A stretch of 64,000 bases of DNA from Limiplasma sp048370855 (GCA_048370855.1 DBGEOK010000039.1:38400-102399); one strand, 5' to 3'. Positions 49,874 through 58,592 are shown, numbered from the stretch's first letter. Made by a program: numbers and translations. Notes: generated by a model not told the origin, from the sequence alone.

Positions 49874-50701
49874 TTACATCCGCTCCCGGCTGAGCGCTTC
49901 GCGCGTTTCCTGATGAATGGCGCGCCGGTTGAGCAGGTCGGTATTCATATAATAGCTGAAAAGGATATCCCCCATCATCAGCAGCGGGAACTGCGGAGAG
50001 ATGGACAGCCCCGCGTCCAGCATGGTATCCGAGGCGATGTGCAGCACCTCGTCAAATTCACGCACCAGCCGCTCGGAGGTGTTGGCGGTCATGAGCAGCA
50101 CGCGCGCCCCGCGCTCCCGGGCCATCCGCAGGCTGCTCATGAGCACCTTGGTTCTCGCGCTGATGGACATGCCGATGACCAGCGTGTTTGGCTGTACCAC
50201 GGCGGAGTTGATCTTCATAAGCAGATAATCGTCGATCGCCTCCACCGGCATGCCCAGGCGCATGAAGCGCAGGCGGAACTCCCGCGCCGCCAGGCCCGAG
50301 GAGCCGCTGCCGTACAGGTAGACGCGCTGGCTGTCCATCAGGAGCCCCGCCACGCGGCGAAGCTGCTCCTCGTTAATCAGCGCGAGGGTGCGGTCAAAGA
50401 TGGTCTGGTAGGTCTCGATGGCCTTCTGCGTCATCTGCGTGAAGGACGAGCTGTTCCGGCTGGCGAGCATGTCTTCCTTATAGCGGTACACAAACTCCCG
50501 GTATCCCTCAAACCCGCAGCGGTTTGCAAACCGGGAAAGCGACGCCTTAGAAACATACAGCCGGGCGGTAATGGTTTTGGCGGAAAGGTCCTCCAAGGGA
50601 ATTTCACCCAGAAAATAGTCCGCGATGGTCTGCTCGATCGGCGTCATGCGGTCGTAGGCCGCGCGGATGACGGAGAGGATTCCCTTGTCGCAGCGGGGCA
50701 T
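49874..50701 (-). CDS. RpiR/MurR-family transcriptional regulator
   Basis: 275 residues: an N-terminal helix-turn-helix (MTPIEQTIADYFLG, TITARLYVSKASLSRFANRCG) and a C-terminal SIS domain (RVYLYGSGSSGLAAREF, VIGMSISARTKVL) that binds phosphosugars. It faces the sugar kinase/aldolase/transport genes and almost certainly controls them in response to a phosphorylated intermediate. An inverted repeat overlaps its own promoter, suggesting self-regulation. The Thr that often follows SxS in RpiR SIS domains is shifted (SISARTK). Confidence 0.92.
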   Translation of the reverse strand: MPRCDKGILSVIRAAYDRMTPIEQTIADYFLGEIPLEDLSAKTITARLYVSKASLSRFANRCGFEGYREFVYRYKEDMLASRNSSSFTQMTQKAIETYQTIFDRTLALINEEQLRRVAGLLMDSQRVYLYGSGSSGLAAREFRLRFMRLGMPVEAIDDYLLMKINSAVVQPNTLVIGMSISARTKVLMSSLRMARERGARVLLMTANTSERLVREFDEVLHIASDTMLDAGLSISPQFPLLMMGDILFSYYMNTDLLNRRAIHQETREALSRERM

Positions 50702-50736
50702 GCCGCCACTTCCCTTCTGGCAATGTGTCTGAGGAT

Positions 50737-50772
50737 ATTATAGCTCCCCCGGAAGCGTCGCGCAACTTCCGG
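50737..50772 (-). promoter_or_regulatory. RpiR-gene promoter with overlapping inverted repeat
   Basis: On the minus strand TTGCGC (50765-50760) and TATAAT (50742-50737) have a 17-base spacer. CCGGAAG (50749-50755) and CTTCCGG (50766-50772) form an inverted repeat around the -35 box, a plausible operator. Confidence 0.65.
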
Positions 50773-50807
50773 CAGTCCACGCGCGCCCGGTTACGGACAT
50801 GATGCTG

Positions 50808-50836
50808 TTGTACCCCTGAAACGGAGGGCTTATAAT
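50808..50836 (+). promoter_or_regulatory. Promoter for the sugar kinase-aldolase genes
   Basis: TTGTAC (50808-50813), 17-base spacer, TATAAT (50831-50836). The leader to the kinase ATG is about 117 bases. Confidence 0.8.
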
Positions 50837-50865
50837 GAAACCGTGCCTTGTGTAAGCCGGGTTTT

Positions 50866-50887
50866 CCGGTCCCGCGTCCGGGACCGG
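50866..50887 (+). promoter_or_regulatory. 9-bp hairpin in the sugar-kinase leader
   Basis: CCGGTCCCG-CGTC-CGGGACCGG, perfect stem with a 4-base loop, 30 bases after the -10 box. It may be an operator half-pair or an RNA leader hairpin. Confidence 0.55.
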
Positions 50888-50959
50888 GGCGGAGTGATGG
50901 CCGCCCGAAGACCCCGATGGCAACCGACCGGTTTTTTCCGGCATAAGGAGGCGTCCTTC

Positions 50960-52165
50960 ATGAATCCCCCCGAAGTAGCGCTTGGCTTTACCAACACCCT
51001 CGATTATGAAATGGAATGGGACGAGGCATACGTGCAGGCGCTGATCGACAAAAGCGGTGTGGAAGCGGGAGATGTGCGCGAGCATGCGGCCATCGGAACC
51101 ATGCGGCAGCTTCTGGGCTCCTTTCTATACCATTTTCGCCGCGGCACGGGCCTGGGCGCGTATGTGGAGGAGGAAGCCCTGCTTCAAGAGGTTCTCTCGG
51201 GCGCGAAAAGCCGCCTGACCCTTGGCGGAACGGCCGTGCGCGCCGCGCAGGCGCTGAGCGTCCTGGGCCATGACACGCTTTTGCACCTCGTATCCCAAAA
51301 TTCGGAGACCCTCGAGCGCCTGCCCCGGGACGCGGAGTGGGTATGCAGCCGCGATACCGTTTCCCGCTCGCCTCATTTGACCATCCAGTTTCCCATGGGC
51401 GCGCGGCTGTCCGTTGGGGGCGAGCGCCTGACCGCGCCCTCGTCCAACCGGGTCATCTATACCCGGGACGAGGATAACGCGCGTTTGGCGATTGCCCCGT
51501 CGTTCTTCGAGCGCGCGGACGGCTGCCGGCTGATGGTGCTGTCCAGCTTCGATATTGTCCAGGACAGGGCGGTGCTCCTGAACCGGCTCTCGGCCGTGAG
51601 GCGGGGGCTCAGTGGCATGCGCCGGCGCTGCGCCGTGTTCTATGAGGACGCGCACTTCACCCATCCCGAATTTCCGCCCCTCATCCGGGACGCGCTGCTG
51701 CCCCTGATCGACGTGTACAGCATGAATGAGGACGAGTTTAGCCGGTACGTTGGCGGCCCCGTGGACCTGCTGTCCGCCGGAGAAGTGGCGGAGGCGCTCG
51801 GGAGGCTTTCAGCGGAGATCCCCGTTCCCTGCCTGGTGGTGCATTCGCGCCATTGGGCGCTCGGCTATGGCCCTCTCGCCCATGCGGCGCGCGGCGCGCT
51901 TGAACAGGGCGTGGCCGTGGCGGGCACCCGCTACCGGCTGGGCGACGGCTGGACGCCCGGGGACGTGGCCCGCACCCGCTCCATGCCCATACAGAACAAG
52001 GCCGCCCAATTTGCGCGCGCGCTCGAGGCTTTGCTGCCGGGGATGGCGGCCTGCCTTCCCGCCTACGATCTTCACCCGCTGAGCGCCACCACCATCGGCC
52101 TGGGCGACAGCTTTGTCGGCGGCTTTGCCTCCGACCCGGGCCAGAGAAAATCCAATCGTTCATAA
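50960..52165 (+). CDS. ADP-dependent glucokinase/phosphofructokinase family protein
   Basis: 401 residues of the ribokinase-like superfamily. LGGTAVRAAQALSVLGHDTL is the substrate-side glycine-rich region, YSMNEDEFSRYVG resembles the NExE metal motif, and TIGLGDSFVGGF carries the catalytic GxGD. The overall length and order fit the ADP_PFK_GK group rather than PfkB. AAGGAGG lies 8 bases before ATG 50960. Next to an aldolase and sugar transport genes, it probably phosphorylates a ketose or ketose phosphate; the donor (ADP or ATP) cannot be decided by eye. Confidence 0.7.
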   Translation: MNPPEVALGFTNTLDYEMEWDEAYVQALIDKSGVEAGDVREHAAIGTMRQLLGSFLYHFRRGTGLGAYVEEEALLQEVLSGAKSRLTLGGTAVRAAQALSVLGHDTLLHLVSQNSETLERLPRDAEWVCSRDTVSRSPHLTIQFPMGARLSVGGERLTAPSSNRVIYTRDEDNARLAIAPSFFERADGCRLMVLSSFDIVQDRAVLLNRLSAVRRGLSGMRRRCAVFYEDAHFTHPEFPPLIRDALLPLIDVYSMNEDEFSRYVGGPVDLLSAGEVAEALGRLSAEIPVPCLVVHSRHWALGYGPLAHAARGALEQGVAVAGTRYRLGDGWTPGDVARTRSMPIQNKAAQFARALEALLPGMAACLPAYDLHPLSATTIGLGDSFVGGFASDPGQRKSNRS

Positions 52166-52180
52166 GGAGGTTTCCCCCTC

Positions 52181-53098
52181 ATGCTTTTTTCCATGAAGCA
52201 ATTGATGGACGTGGCCAACGAGCATAATTTTGCCGTGCCCGCGCCCAACATTCAAAACGAGCTCACCGCGCGGGGCGTCATCGCCGCGGCCGAAAAATGC
52301 CGCGCGCCCCTGATTATCGACATCGCCTTCCCCATCCATCCCGACATCCCTTTTCTGGCGGAGCAAACGCGCAAGCTGGCCGAGGCCTCGCCCATGCCCA
52401 TCGCTATCAACCTGGACCACGGCGGCAGCAACGACCGGGAATTCCTGCCCTGCCTGCACGACGTAATGACCTGTATCCGCGCGGGCTTTACCTCGGTGAT
52501 GGTGGACCGTTCCGCCCTGCCCTATGAGCAAAATGTGGAGCAGGTCAAATACGTGGTTACGCTGGCCCGCACGCTTGGCGTGACGGTGGAGGCGGAGCTG
52601 GGGCACGTGGGCTCCGGCGACAACTATGAAACCCGTTCCGATATGGTGCTGACCCAGCCGGAGCAGGCGGCGGACTATATCGCGCGGACCGGGGTGGATT
52701 GCCTGGCCGTGTCGATCGGCACCGCCCATGGGCTGTATAAGGGAACGCCCCGCCTGGACTTCGACCGTCTGGCGGCCATCAAGGAGGCTACGAACCGCTT
52801 CCCTCTGGTGCTGCACGGCGGCAGCGGCACGGGCAAGGAAAACCTGCGCCGCGCCTGCTCCATGGGCATCAACAAGGTCAATATCGGCACCGACCTGTTT
52901 CAAGCGGCCCTGCATGCCGTGCGTACCGCCGACCTGGAGGGCGACCGCATTTACGACATCTGGGATATCATCATAAATAGCTGGCGCGACGAGCTGATCC
53001 GCTGGTTTGACCCGCTGGGCTGCGCGGGCAAGGCCGACCTTTACGGCGCGCCTCCAATCGTGCAGAAAGAACAGAAACAGGTTTCTAAATTTGAATAA
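52181..53098 (+). CDS. Class II fructose-bisphosphate aldolase family
   Basis: 305 residues. Zinc-binding and catalytic parts are visible: AINLDHGGSND (Asp and His), VEAELGHVGSGDNYE, SIGTAHGLYKG, VLHGGSGTGKENLRRACS and KVNIGTDLFQAAL. The group includes fructose-, tagatose- and ketohexose-bisphosphate aldolases; adjacency to the ADP-dependent kinase homologue suggests it cleaves that enzyme's product. It starts 15 bases after the kinase gene, behind AAGGAGG. Confidence 0.92.
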   Translation: MLFSMKQLMDVANEHNFAVPAPNIQNELTARGVIAAAEKCRAPLIIDIAFPIHPDIPFLAEQTRKLAEASPMPIAINLDHGGSNDREFLPCLHDVMTCIRAGFTSVMVDRSALPYEQNVEQVKYVVTLARTLGVTVEAELGHVGSGDNYETRSDMVLTQPEQAADYIARTGVDCLAVSIGTAHGLYKGTPRLDFDRLAAIKEATNRFPLVLHGGSGTGKENLRRACSMGINKVNIGTDLFQAALHAVRTADLEGDRIYDIWDIIINSWRDELIRWFDPLGCAGKADLYGAPPIVQKEQKQVSKFE

Positions 53099-53106
53099 TT
53101 CAGTCA

Positions 53107-53138
53107 AAACCCCCGCCTGGCCTGCCGGGCGGGGGTTT
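53107..53138 (+). terminator. Terminator-like hairpin after the aldolase gene
   Basis: AAACCCCCGCC pairs with GGCGGGGGTTT around TGGCCTGCCG. The T tract is only three bases, so read-through into the transport genes is possible. Confidence 0.65.
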
Positions 53139-53282
53139 GCCCTCCCACGACGCGGATGATGGAACGGGAACGGCCCTTCCGCCGGACGGGGACCTTTAGC
53201 GAAGGCCTCCGGATAAGTGAAACAGGTTTCCGTTTCGCCCGCTCAGGCGTTCCAAACGCGCAAACGCAGGCAGCATATGACA

Positions 53283-53311
53283 TTGCAATTGCTTTTGGAC
53301 AATGCTATATT
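53283..53311 (+). promoter_or_regulatory. Promoter for the small DNA-binding protein and transport genes
   Basis: TTGCAA (53283-53288), 17-base spacer, TATATT (53306-53311), in a locally AT-rich stretch. A GCAATTGC palindrome overlaps the -35 box. Confidence 0.65.
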
Positions 53312-53368
53312 ATAGCCACGGCGCCGGAAAACCATCACACAAGCACACAGCGGTAAGGAGCACATGCC

Positions 53369-53734
53369 ATGGAACGTACCCAGCGCGGCGGGCCGGGGCG
53401 GGCCGGCGGAGATTCGACAGGCGTTATCCACCCCATCCGCCGGGACCGTCTGAGCGGGATGCGGTATACCCAGATCGCGCGGAAATACCGTATCGACCCC
53501 CGCACGGCAAAGCGCTACGCGGAAAAGAACCTTCCCCTGGACGAGCTGGAGCATCGTCCCTTTCCCTCGGTGTTGGACCCCTACAAACCGACCATCGAGC
53601 GTTGGCTCGCGGCGGAGCCGCTGGCCGCGCGCACCGTTTGGAACCGGCTTCTGGCCATGGGCTGCCGGTGCGGCTATACGATTGTGAACGACTATGTGAA
53701 AAAGGCAAGGCCGGGCTTAGCGGCGGACCGCTGA
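53369..53734 (+). CDS. Small DNA-binding protein like the N-terminus of IS21 transposase IstA
   Basis: 121 residues. A helix-turn-helix (MRYTQIARKYRIDPRTAKRYAE) is followed by RPFPSVLDPYKPTIERWLA and GCRCGYTIVNDYVKKARP, which match the first about 120 residues of IS21-family IstA proteins. The catalytic DDE part and istB are missing, and no IS ends are seen. It has its own promoter and TAAGGAG 8 bases before the ATG, so it looks like a free-standing, perhaps domesticated regulator of the sugar transport genes that follow. A decayed IS fragment is the alternative. Confidence 0.65.
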   Translation: MERTQRGGPGRAGGDSTGVIHPIRRDRLSGMRYTQIARKYRIDPRTAKRYAEKNLPLDELEHRPFPSVLDPYKPTIERWLAAEPLAARTVWNRLLAMGCRCGYTIVNDYVKKARPGLAADR

Positions 53735-53853
53735 AAAGGCCCGCGGGGCGCTCCGCTTCCGCCTATCGCGGGGGGCGTCCGCGCCCGGGAGCCTGCCGCC
53801 CTTTCCAAGCCGGTGGATGAACCCCGTCTACCCGAATAGGAGGTAAAACTTTC

Positions 53854-55107
53854 ATGAAAAAGATTTTCAGCATTCTTTTGTGCGCGGCGCTGCTGCTCGC
53901 TGCGTTTGCCCCCGCCCTGGCACAGGAAGAGGTGACCGTCGAGTTTGTGCAGTGGTGGGAGCCGGAGCTTCCCGAAGGCTCCTTCCGCGCCATCATGGAC
54001 GACTTCGAGGCGCAGAACCCCGGCATTAAGGTAAAGCTTATCAGCAACCCCTTCGCCAGCACCCGCGACCTGGTGGTTTCCGGCGCGGCGACCGGCACGC
54101 TCAGCGACGTGGTCGGCCTGGACGGCGCCTGGATCAACGACCTTGTCAAGCAGGGCGCTCTGCTGGCCATGGACGGCTATATGGCCGCCGACGAGGGCTT
54201 CCACGCCGACGACGTGGCCGCCAGCGTAAAGGTGAACGATGAAACCTATATGTTCGCCGTGGCGAGCTTCACCTACCATCTGTTTGCCAACACCGGCCTG
54301 CTCGAGGCCGCGGGCATCGAGGAAATGCCCAGGACCTGGAGCGAGTTTGAGGCGGCCTGCAAAGCCGTCAGCGAAAAGAACCCCGACGCCTACGGCTGGG
54401 ATTTTCCCTTCTCCTCGCTCTACGGCAGCGCGGGCCAGGACCAGCTCATGAGCTGGGTATGGGCCACCGGCGGCAGGATGCTGACCGAGGACGGCAAGCC
54501 CTGTTTCGTTGGCAACGAGACCATGCAAAAGACCTTTGAGTTCTTCAAGCGGGCCTACGACGACGGCATCATGTCCCCCGGCGTCTTTTCCAAGCAGAGC
54601 CAGGACATGTTCGAGGAGTTTGCCAGCGGGCGCAGCGCCTTCATGCTCAACGGCCTCAGCGCCATCGCGTCCCTGCACGAGCGCAACGCCGATTTGGCGT
54701 TTGACGTGCTGGACATGCCCGTGGCGGATGATTACGAAGGCGTCAAGGGTATGATGTATGCCGCGTGGGGTATCGGCGTTTCCGCCAGCTCCAAGCATCC
54801 GGACGAGGCATGGAAGCTCGTCAGCTACCTGATGAGCCCCGAGGTTTCCACCCGCATCGCGGAGATTGCCAACAGCCTGCCCGGCAACAAGCAGTCCACC
54901 GCCACCTCCGAGGACCCGGCCTTCCTCAACGGCTATCGCCTGTTCCAGGAAAGCAGCCTCATGAACGAATTTATCGGAATGCCTTCCGCCAACGAGCTGA
55001 ACCGCCTGCTGATGGAGCAGGTGCAGAAGATGCTGCAGGATAACCAAAGCGTGGAAGACACGCTGGCGAACATCCAGTCCTCCTGGGAGGCCGAGCTCGC
55101 GGACTGA
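53854..55107 (+). CDS. Sugar ABC transporter solute-binding protein
   Basis: 417 residues of the family 1 (MalE/UgpB-like) binding proteins: VEFVQWWEPELPEG, NPGIKVKLISNPF, EEMPRTWSEFEAACKAV, and a C-terminal PDEAWKLVSYLMS. The signal peptide (MKKIFSILLCAALLLAAFAPALA) ends in an AxA site and lacks a lipobox, unlike most Gram-positive binding proteins. It precedes two permease genes. Likely cargo is a sugar or oligosaccharide feeding the kinase and aldolase upstream. Confidence 0.9.
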   Translation: MKKIFSILLCAALLLAAFAPALAQEEVTVEFVQWWEPELPEGSFRAIMDDFEAQNPGIKVKLISNPFASTRDLVVSGAATGTLSDVVGLDGAWINDLVKQGALLAMDGYMAADEGFHADDVAASVKVNDETYMFAVASFTYHLFANTGLLEAAGIEEMPRTWSEFEAACKAVSEKNPDAYGWDFPFSSLYGSAGQDQLMSWVWATGGRMLTEDGKPCFVGNETMQKTFEFFKRAYDDGIMSPGVFSKQSQDMFEEFASGRSAFMLNGLSAIASLHERNADLAFDVLDMPVADDYEGVKGMMYAAWGIGVSASSKHPDEAWKLVSYLMSPEVSTRIAEIANSLPGNKQSTATSEDPAFLNGYRLFQESSLMNEFIGMPSANELNRLLMEQVQKMLQDNQSVEDTLANIQSSWEAELAD

Positions 55108-55130
55108 TCGCCCGGGGCTTCCCGTACCCA

Positions 55131-55160
55131 AGGGCCCCGGAAACCCGTTTCCGGGGCCCT
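55131..55160 (+). other. 14-bp hairpin between binding-protein and permease genes
   Basis: AGGGCCCCGGAAAC (55131-55144) pairs exactly with GTTTCCGGGGCCCT (55147-55160). It is followed by CTTG, not a T tract. Such intercistronic hairpins often protect the binding-protein mRNA so it is made in excess over the permeases. Confidence 0.75.
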
Positions 55161-55182
55161 CTTGAAACCGAGGTGAAATGCG

Positions 55183-56055
55183 GTGACCCATTCCAAAAAG
55201 ACGGGCGGGCTGGCCCCCTACCTGTTTTTGCTGCCGGCCCTGCTGCTGTTCGGCGTGCTGCTGGTTTACCCCATCCTGACGGTGGGCGGCTATGCCCTGT
55301 ACGACAACGTCATTACCAATCAAAACCCGCAGTTCGTAGGGTTGCGCCATTTTCAGACGATTTTGTCGGACGCGGGCTTTTGGTCGGCGCTTGGCAACGT
55401 GACGTGGTTTACCGGGGTGTCGGTCGCCTGCCACCTTGGGCTCGGCATTGTTTTCGCGCTGCTGCTCAACACCGACAGGCTCAACCGGTACGTAAAGGGC
55501 TTTTTCCGCGCCGCGCTGATTTTGCCCTGGACGTTTACCGTCACCATCGTGGCCATCCTGTGGCGGCTGATGCTCAACCCCAGCGGCGTCGTCAATTTTC
55601 TGCTCGACACGCCCGGTATGGACTGGTTCGGCACGCCCGCCACGGCTATGTGGGCCGCTATATTCGTCAACGTCTGGTGCGGCTACCCGTTTTATATGGT
55701 CAGCGTCCTCGCCGGCCTGCAGGGGATCGGCAAGGACTTATACGAGGCCGCGCGCATCGACGGGGCGACGGGCCCCGCCAGCTTTCGCTACATCACTTTG
55801 CCGCAGCTCAAGCCCGTGCTTTCCAGCCTGTTGATGCTGGATTTCATCTGGACCATGCAGCAATTCTCGCTGATTTACATGACCACGGGCGGCGGGCCCG
55901 CCCGCGCCACGGACGTGCTGGGTACCTACACGTACCGCCTGGCCTTTTCCAGCATGAAGTTTTCCCGCGCCTCGGCCAGCGCGCTGATAATCCTCGTGAT
56001 CTGCATGGCGGTATGCGTGTTCTATGTTCGCAAGCAGACAAGGAGTGACGTTTGA
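55183..56055 (+). CDS. Sugar ABC transporter permease, MalF/UgpA type
   Basis: 290 residues, six membrane helices, with the EAA loop DLYEAARIDGATGPASFRYI that contacts the ATPase. The GTG start at 55183 is preceded by GAGGTGA. It pairs with the next gene in a heterodimeric importer. No ATPase gene is in the operon, so a shared MsmX-type ATPase encoded elsewhere must power it. Confidence 0.93.
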   Translation: MTHSKKTGGLAPYLFLLPALLLFGVLLVYPILTVGGYALYDNVITNQNPQFVGLRHFQTILSDAGFWSALGNVTWFTGVSVACHLGLGIVFALLLNTDRLNRYVKGFFRAALILPWTFTVTIVAILWRLMLNPSGVVNFLLDTPGMDWFGTPATAMWAAIFVNVWCGYPFYMVSVLAGLQGIGKDLYEAARIDGATGPASFRYITLPQLKPVLSSLLMLDFIWTMQQFSLIYMTTGGGPARATDVLGTYTYRLAFSSMKFSRASASALIILVICMAVCVFYVRKQTRSDV

Positions 56056-56894
56056 TGAGCAAAAAGAATCGTTCGCGCCTGGCTGCCGGCCTGATTTTGC
56101 TTGCCCTGCTGGCCGGCCTCGTCTACGCCTGCTTCCCGTTTTTGTGGATGCTGAGCAGCTCCGTCAAGTCCAACAACGAAATTTTTACCCAACCTCCGCA
56201 GCTTCTGCCGCGCGTTTGGACGCTTTCCACCTACCAGAATATCTTCGCAAACCCGCAAAAGATGCGCTTTTTCCTCAACAGCTATATCGTCAGCTTTATC
56301 GCCACCGCCCTGACGCTGGTCATCGCCATCTTCGCGGCCTATGGCTTCAGCCGCTTTGATTTCCGGCTGAAAAAGACGCTCAACGTCTTTATCATCAGCA
56401 CGCAGGGCGTGCCCACCATGACGCTGCTGATCCCCTACTTCGGCCTGGTGGTGACGTTGGGGCTGTACGACACGTATCTGGCGCTGATTCTGACGTATCT
56501 GGTGTTTACGCTGCCCTATGCCATCACCATGATGACGGGCTATTTCAACACACTGCCCCGCGAGCTGGATGAGGCCGTGCAGATGGACGGCGGCTCGCGC
56601 ACGCGCGCCTTGTGGAAGATTTTGGTGCCCATCTCCTTGCCGGGGATTATCGCCACGGCCATCTATACCTTCCTGCTGTGCTGGAACGAATACCTCTTTG
56701 CCCTATGCCTGACCAAGAGCACCGAGATGCGCACCGTGCCCGTGGGTATCCAGCTGTTAATGGGCGAGCACACCTACGAATGGAATGAAATGATGGCCAT
56801 GAGCGTGCTGGGATCGCTGCCCATCATTTTGATTTACATGTTCGCGCAGAGGTATTTCCTGGCCGGGCTGTCCTCCGGAGCGGTCAAAAGCTGA
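56055..56894 (+). CDS. Sugar ABC transporter permease, MalG/UgpE type
   Basis: 279 residues, six membrane helices, EAA loop ELDEAVQMDGGSRTRALWKI. The ATG at 56055 shares a base with the upstream stop (TGATG), with AAGGAG 9 bases before. It is the last gene of the sugar transport operon. Confidence 0.93.
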   Translation: MSKKNRSRLAAGLILLALLAGLVYACFPFLWMLSSSVKSNNEIFTQPPQLLPRVWTLSTYQNIFANPQKMRFFLNSYIVSFIATALTLVIAIFAAYGFSRFDFRLKKTLNVFIISTQGVPTMTLLIPYFGLVVTLGLYDTYLALILTYLVFTLPYAITMMTGYFNTLPRELDEAVQMDGGSRTRALWKILVPISLPGIIATAIYTFLLCWNEYLFALCLTKSTEMRTVPVGIQLLMGEHTYEWNEMMAMSVLGSLPIILIYMFAQRYFLAGLSSGAVKS

Positions 56895-56979
56895 CGCCGC
56901 ACGGACGCTTCCGTTCTCGGGCTGGGCGCGACGTGCACGGAAAATACAATCCTTGAGCCGCCTCCGCCGCCTTTCCGGC

Positions 56980-57007
56980 TTGCAATCCCGGCAGAAATCC
57001 GTATAAT
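56980..57007 (+). promoter_or_regulatory. Promoter for the sodium:solute symporter
   Basis: TTGCAA (56980-56985), 16-base spacer, TATAAT (57002-57007), 68 bases before the GTG start. Confidence 0.7.
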
Positions 57008-57074
57008 AGGCAGCAACCGGCGCTTTTTTACCAAAGGAGCGTGTAGTTTTGTAGGACGGAAGGCGGGAGACCCT

Positions 57075-58592
57075 GTGAAAATCGGCATTTTGGTAGCGTA
57101 TGTGGCAATGATGGTAGCCGTGATCGCGGTTACGGCGCGGAAAAACCTGTCTCTGAATGAATTTTTGCTTGGCGGGCGCAAGGTGGGCCCGTGGCTCAGC
57201 GCGCTGAGCTATGGCGCGAGCTATTTCAGCGCGGTCATTATTGTGGGCTATGCCGGCTCCGCCGGGTGGACCGCGGGCCTCAGCGCCGTATGGTGCGGCG
57301 TTGGCAACGCGTTGATCGGCAGCCTACTGGCCTGGTCGCTGCTGGCAAAGCCCGCCCGGCTGATGGGGGAGCGGCTTCAGGTTGCCACCATCCCGGGCTT
57401 TTTTGAAAAGAGATATGACAGCAGGCTGATGAAAATATTGGCGAGCCTCATGATCTTCGTGTTTTTGCTGCCCTATTCCGCAAGCGTGTACAAGGGCCTG
57501 GGCAACATGTTTGAAAGGGCCTTCGGGTTTGATTACACGTGGTGCGTCGTGGGCATCGCGCTGCTTTCGGCGGTCTATTTGTTTGCCGGCGGCTATAAGG
57601 CGACCGCCATTACGGACTTGATCCAGGGCGTCATTATGCTCGCGGGCATCGTGACGGTGGTTTGCTACATCGTAAACGCGGCGGGCGGCGTAGGGGAGGG
57701 CCTTGCCGCCCTGGGGACGGACGCAATCGGGGGGCCCGGCATGGGCTCGCTCCTGCCGCCGAGGGGCAAAGGGACGTGGCTTTTGAGCAACGTGCTGCTG
57801 ACCTCCCTTGGCGTGCTGGGCATGCCGCAGATGATTCATAAATTTTTTGCGATCAGCGACGCGGGTAGCGTCAGGCGCGCGACGGTCATTTCCACCTTGT
57901 TTGCCCTGGTGGTGGCGGGCGGCGCATATTTTGCGGGCAGCTTTGGCCGCGTGGTGCTCTCCAGAATCAGCGCGCCGGACGGCGCGGGAACCATGGCCGA
58001 CCTGGTCAACAGCGGCGCGATGCCCATGGATCAAATCATGCCCGTCATGCTGACGGACCGGCAAGTGGTGGGGATTCCGGACGCGCTGCTGGGCCTGTTT
58101 GTGGTGCTGCTGCTATCCGCGAGCATCTCCACCCTCACGTCGCTGGTGCTTTCGTCCTCGTCGGTCGTCACGCTGGACCTGATCGGCGCGCTGGTTCCGC
58201 TGCGTCAAAAGGGCGCGACGCTGCTGATGCGCGTTTTGTGCTTCGCTTTTGTGGCGCTTTCGCTGGCGATCAACTTCCTGATGCAAAACACGCCGATTGT
58301 GTCGCTGATGTCCCTTTCATGGGGGACCATTGCCGGCGCTTTCCTGGCGCCCTTTCTATACGGGCTGCTTTGGCGGGGCGTCACCAAGGCGGGCGCGCTT
58401 TCGGGGATGATTGGCGGGGCGCTGATTTCGCTTCTGCCGCCGCTGATGACGGGGGATATGAGCCTTGCGCCGATGAGCGGAGCGGCGGCCATGCTCTGCG
58501 GGCTGGTCGTGGTGCCGGTCGTAAGCCTGCTGACCAAGGGCGCGGCGTACAGCGCCGAGCATATGGAGGCGGTGTTCGGCCGGCCGCTCTGA
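57075..58592 (+). CDS. Sodium:solute symporter (SSS family)
   Basis: 505 residues with about 13 membrane helices. The N-terminal FLLGGRKVGPWLSALSYGAS, AGGYKATAITDLIQGVIM and LSASISTLTSLVLSSSS segments are SSS-family signatures, the last being the sodium-site region. The family imports proline, pantothenate, sugars or other solutes; the cargo is unclear. Translation starts at GTG 57075 behind GGCGGGAG. It has its own promoter. Confidence 0.92.
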   Translation: MKIGILVAYVAMMVAVIAVTARKNLSLNEFLLGGRKVGPWLSALSYGASYFSAVIIVGYAGSAGWTAGLSAVWCGVGNALIGSLLAWSLLAKPARLMGERLQVATIPGFFEKRYDSRLMKILASLMIFVFLLPYSASVYKGLGNMFERAFGFDYTWCVVGIALLSAVYLFAGGYKATAITDLIQGVIMLAGIVTVVCYIVNAAGGVGEGLAALGTDAIGGPGMGSLLPPRGKGTWLLSNVLLTSLGVLGMPQMIHKFFAISDAGSVRRATVISTLFALVVAGGAYFAGSFGRVVLSRISAPDGAGTMADLVNSGAMPMDQIMPVMLTDRQVVGIPDALLGLFVVLLLSASISTLTSLVLSSSSVVTLDLIGALVPLRQKGATLLMRVLCFAFVALSLAINFLMQNTPIVSLMSLSWGTIAGAFLAPFLYGLLWRGVTKAGALSGMIGGALISLLPPLMTGDMSLAPMSGAAAMLCGLVVVPVVSLLTKGAAYSAEHMEAVFGRPL

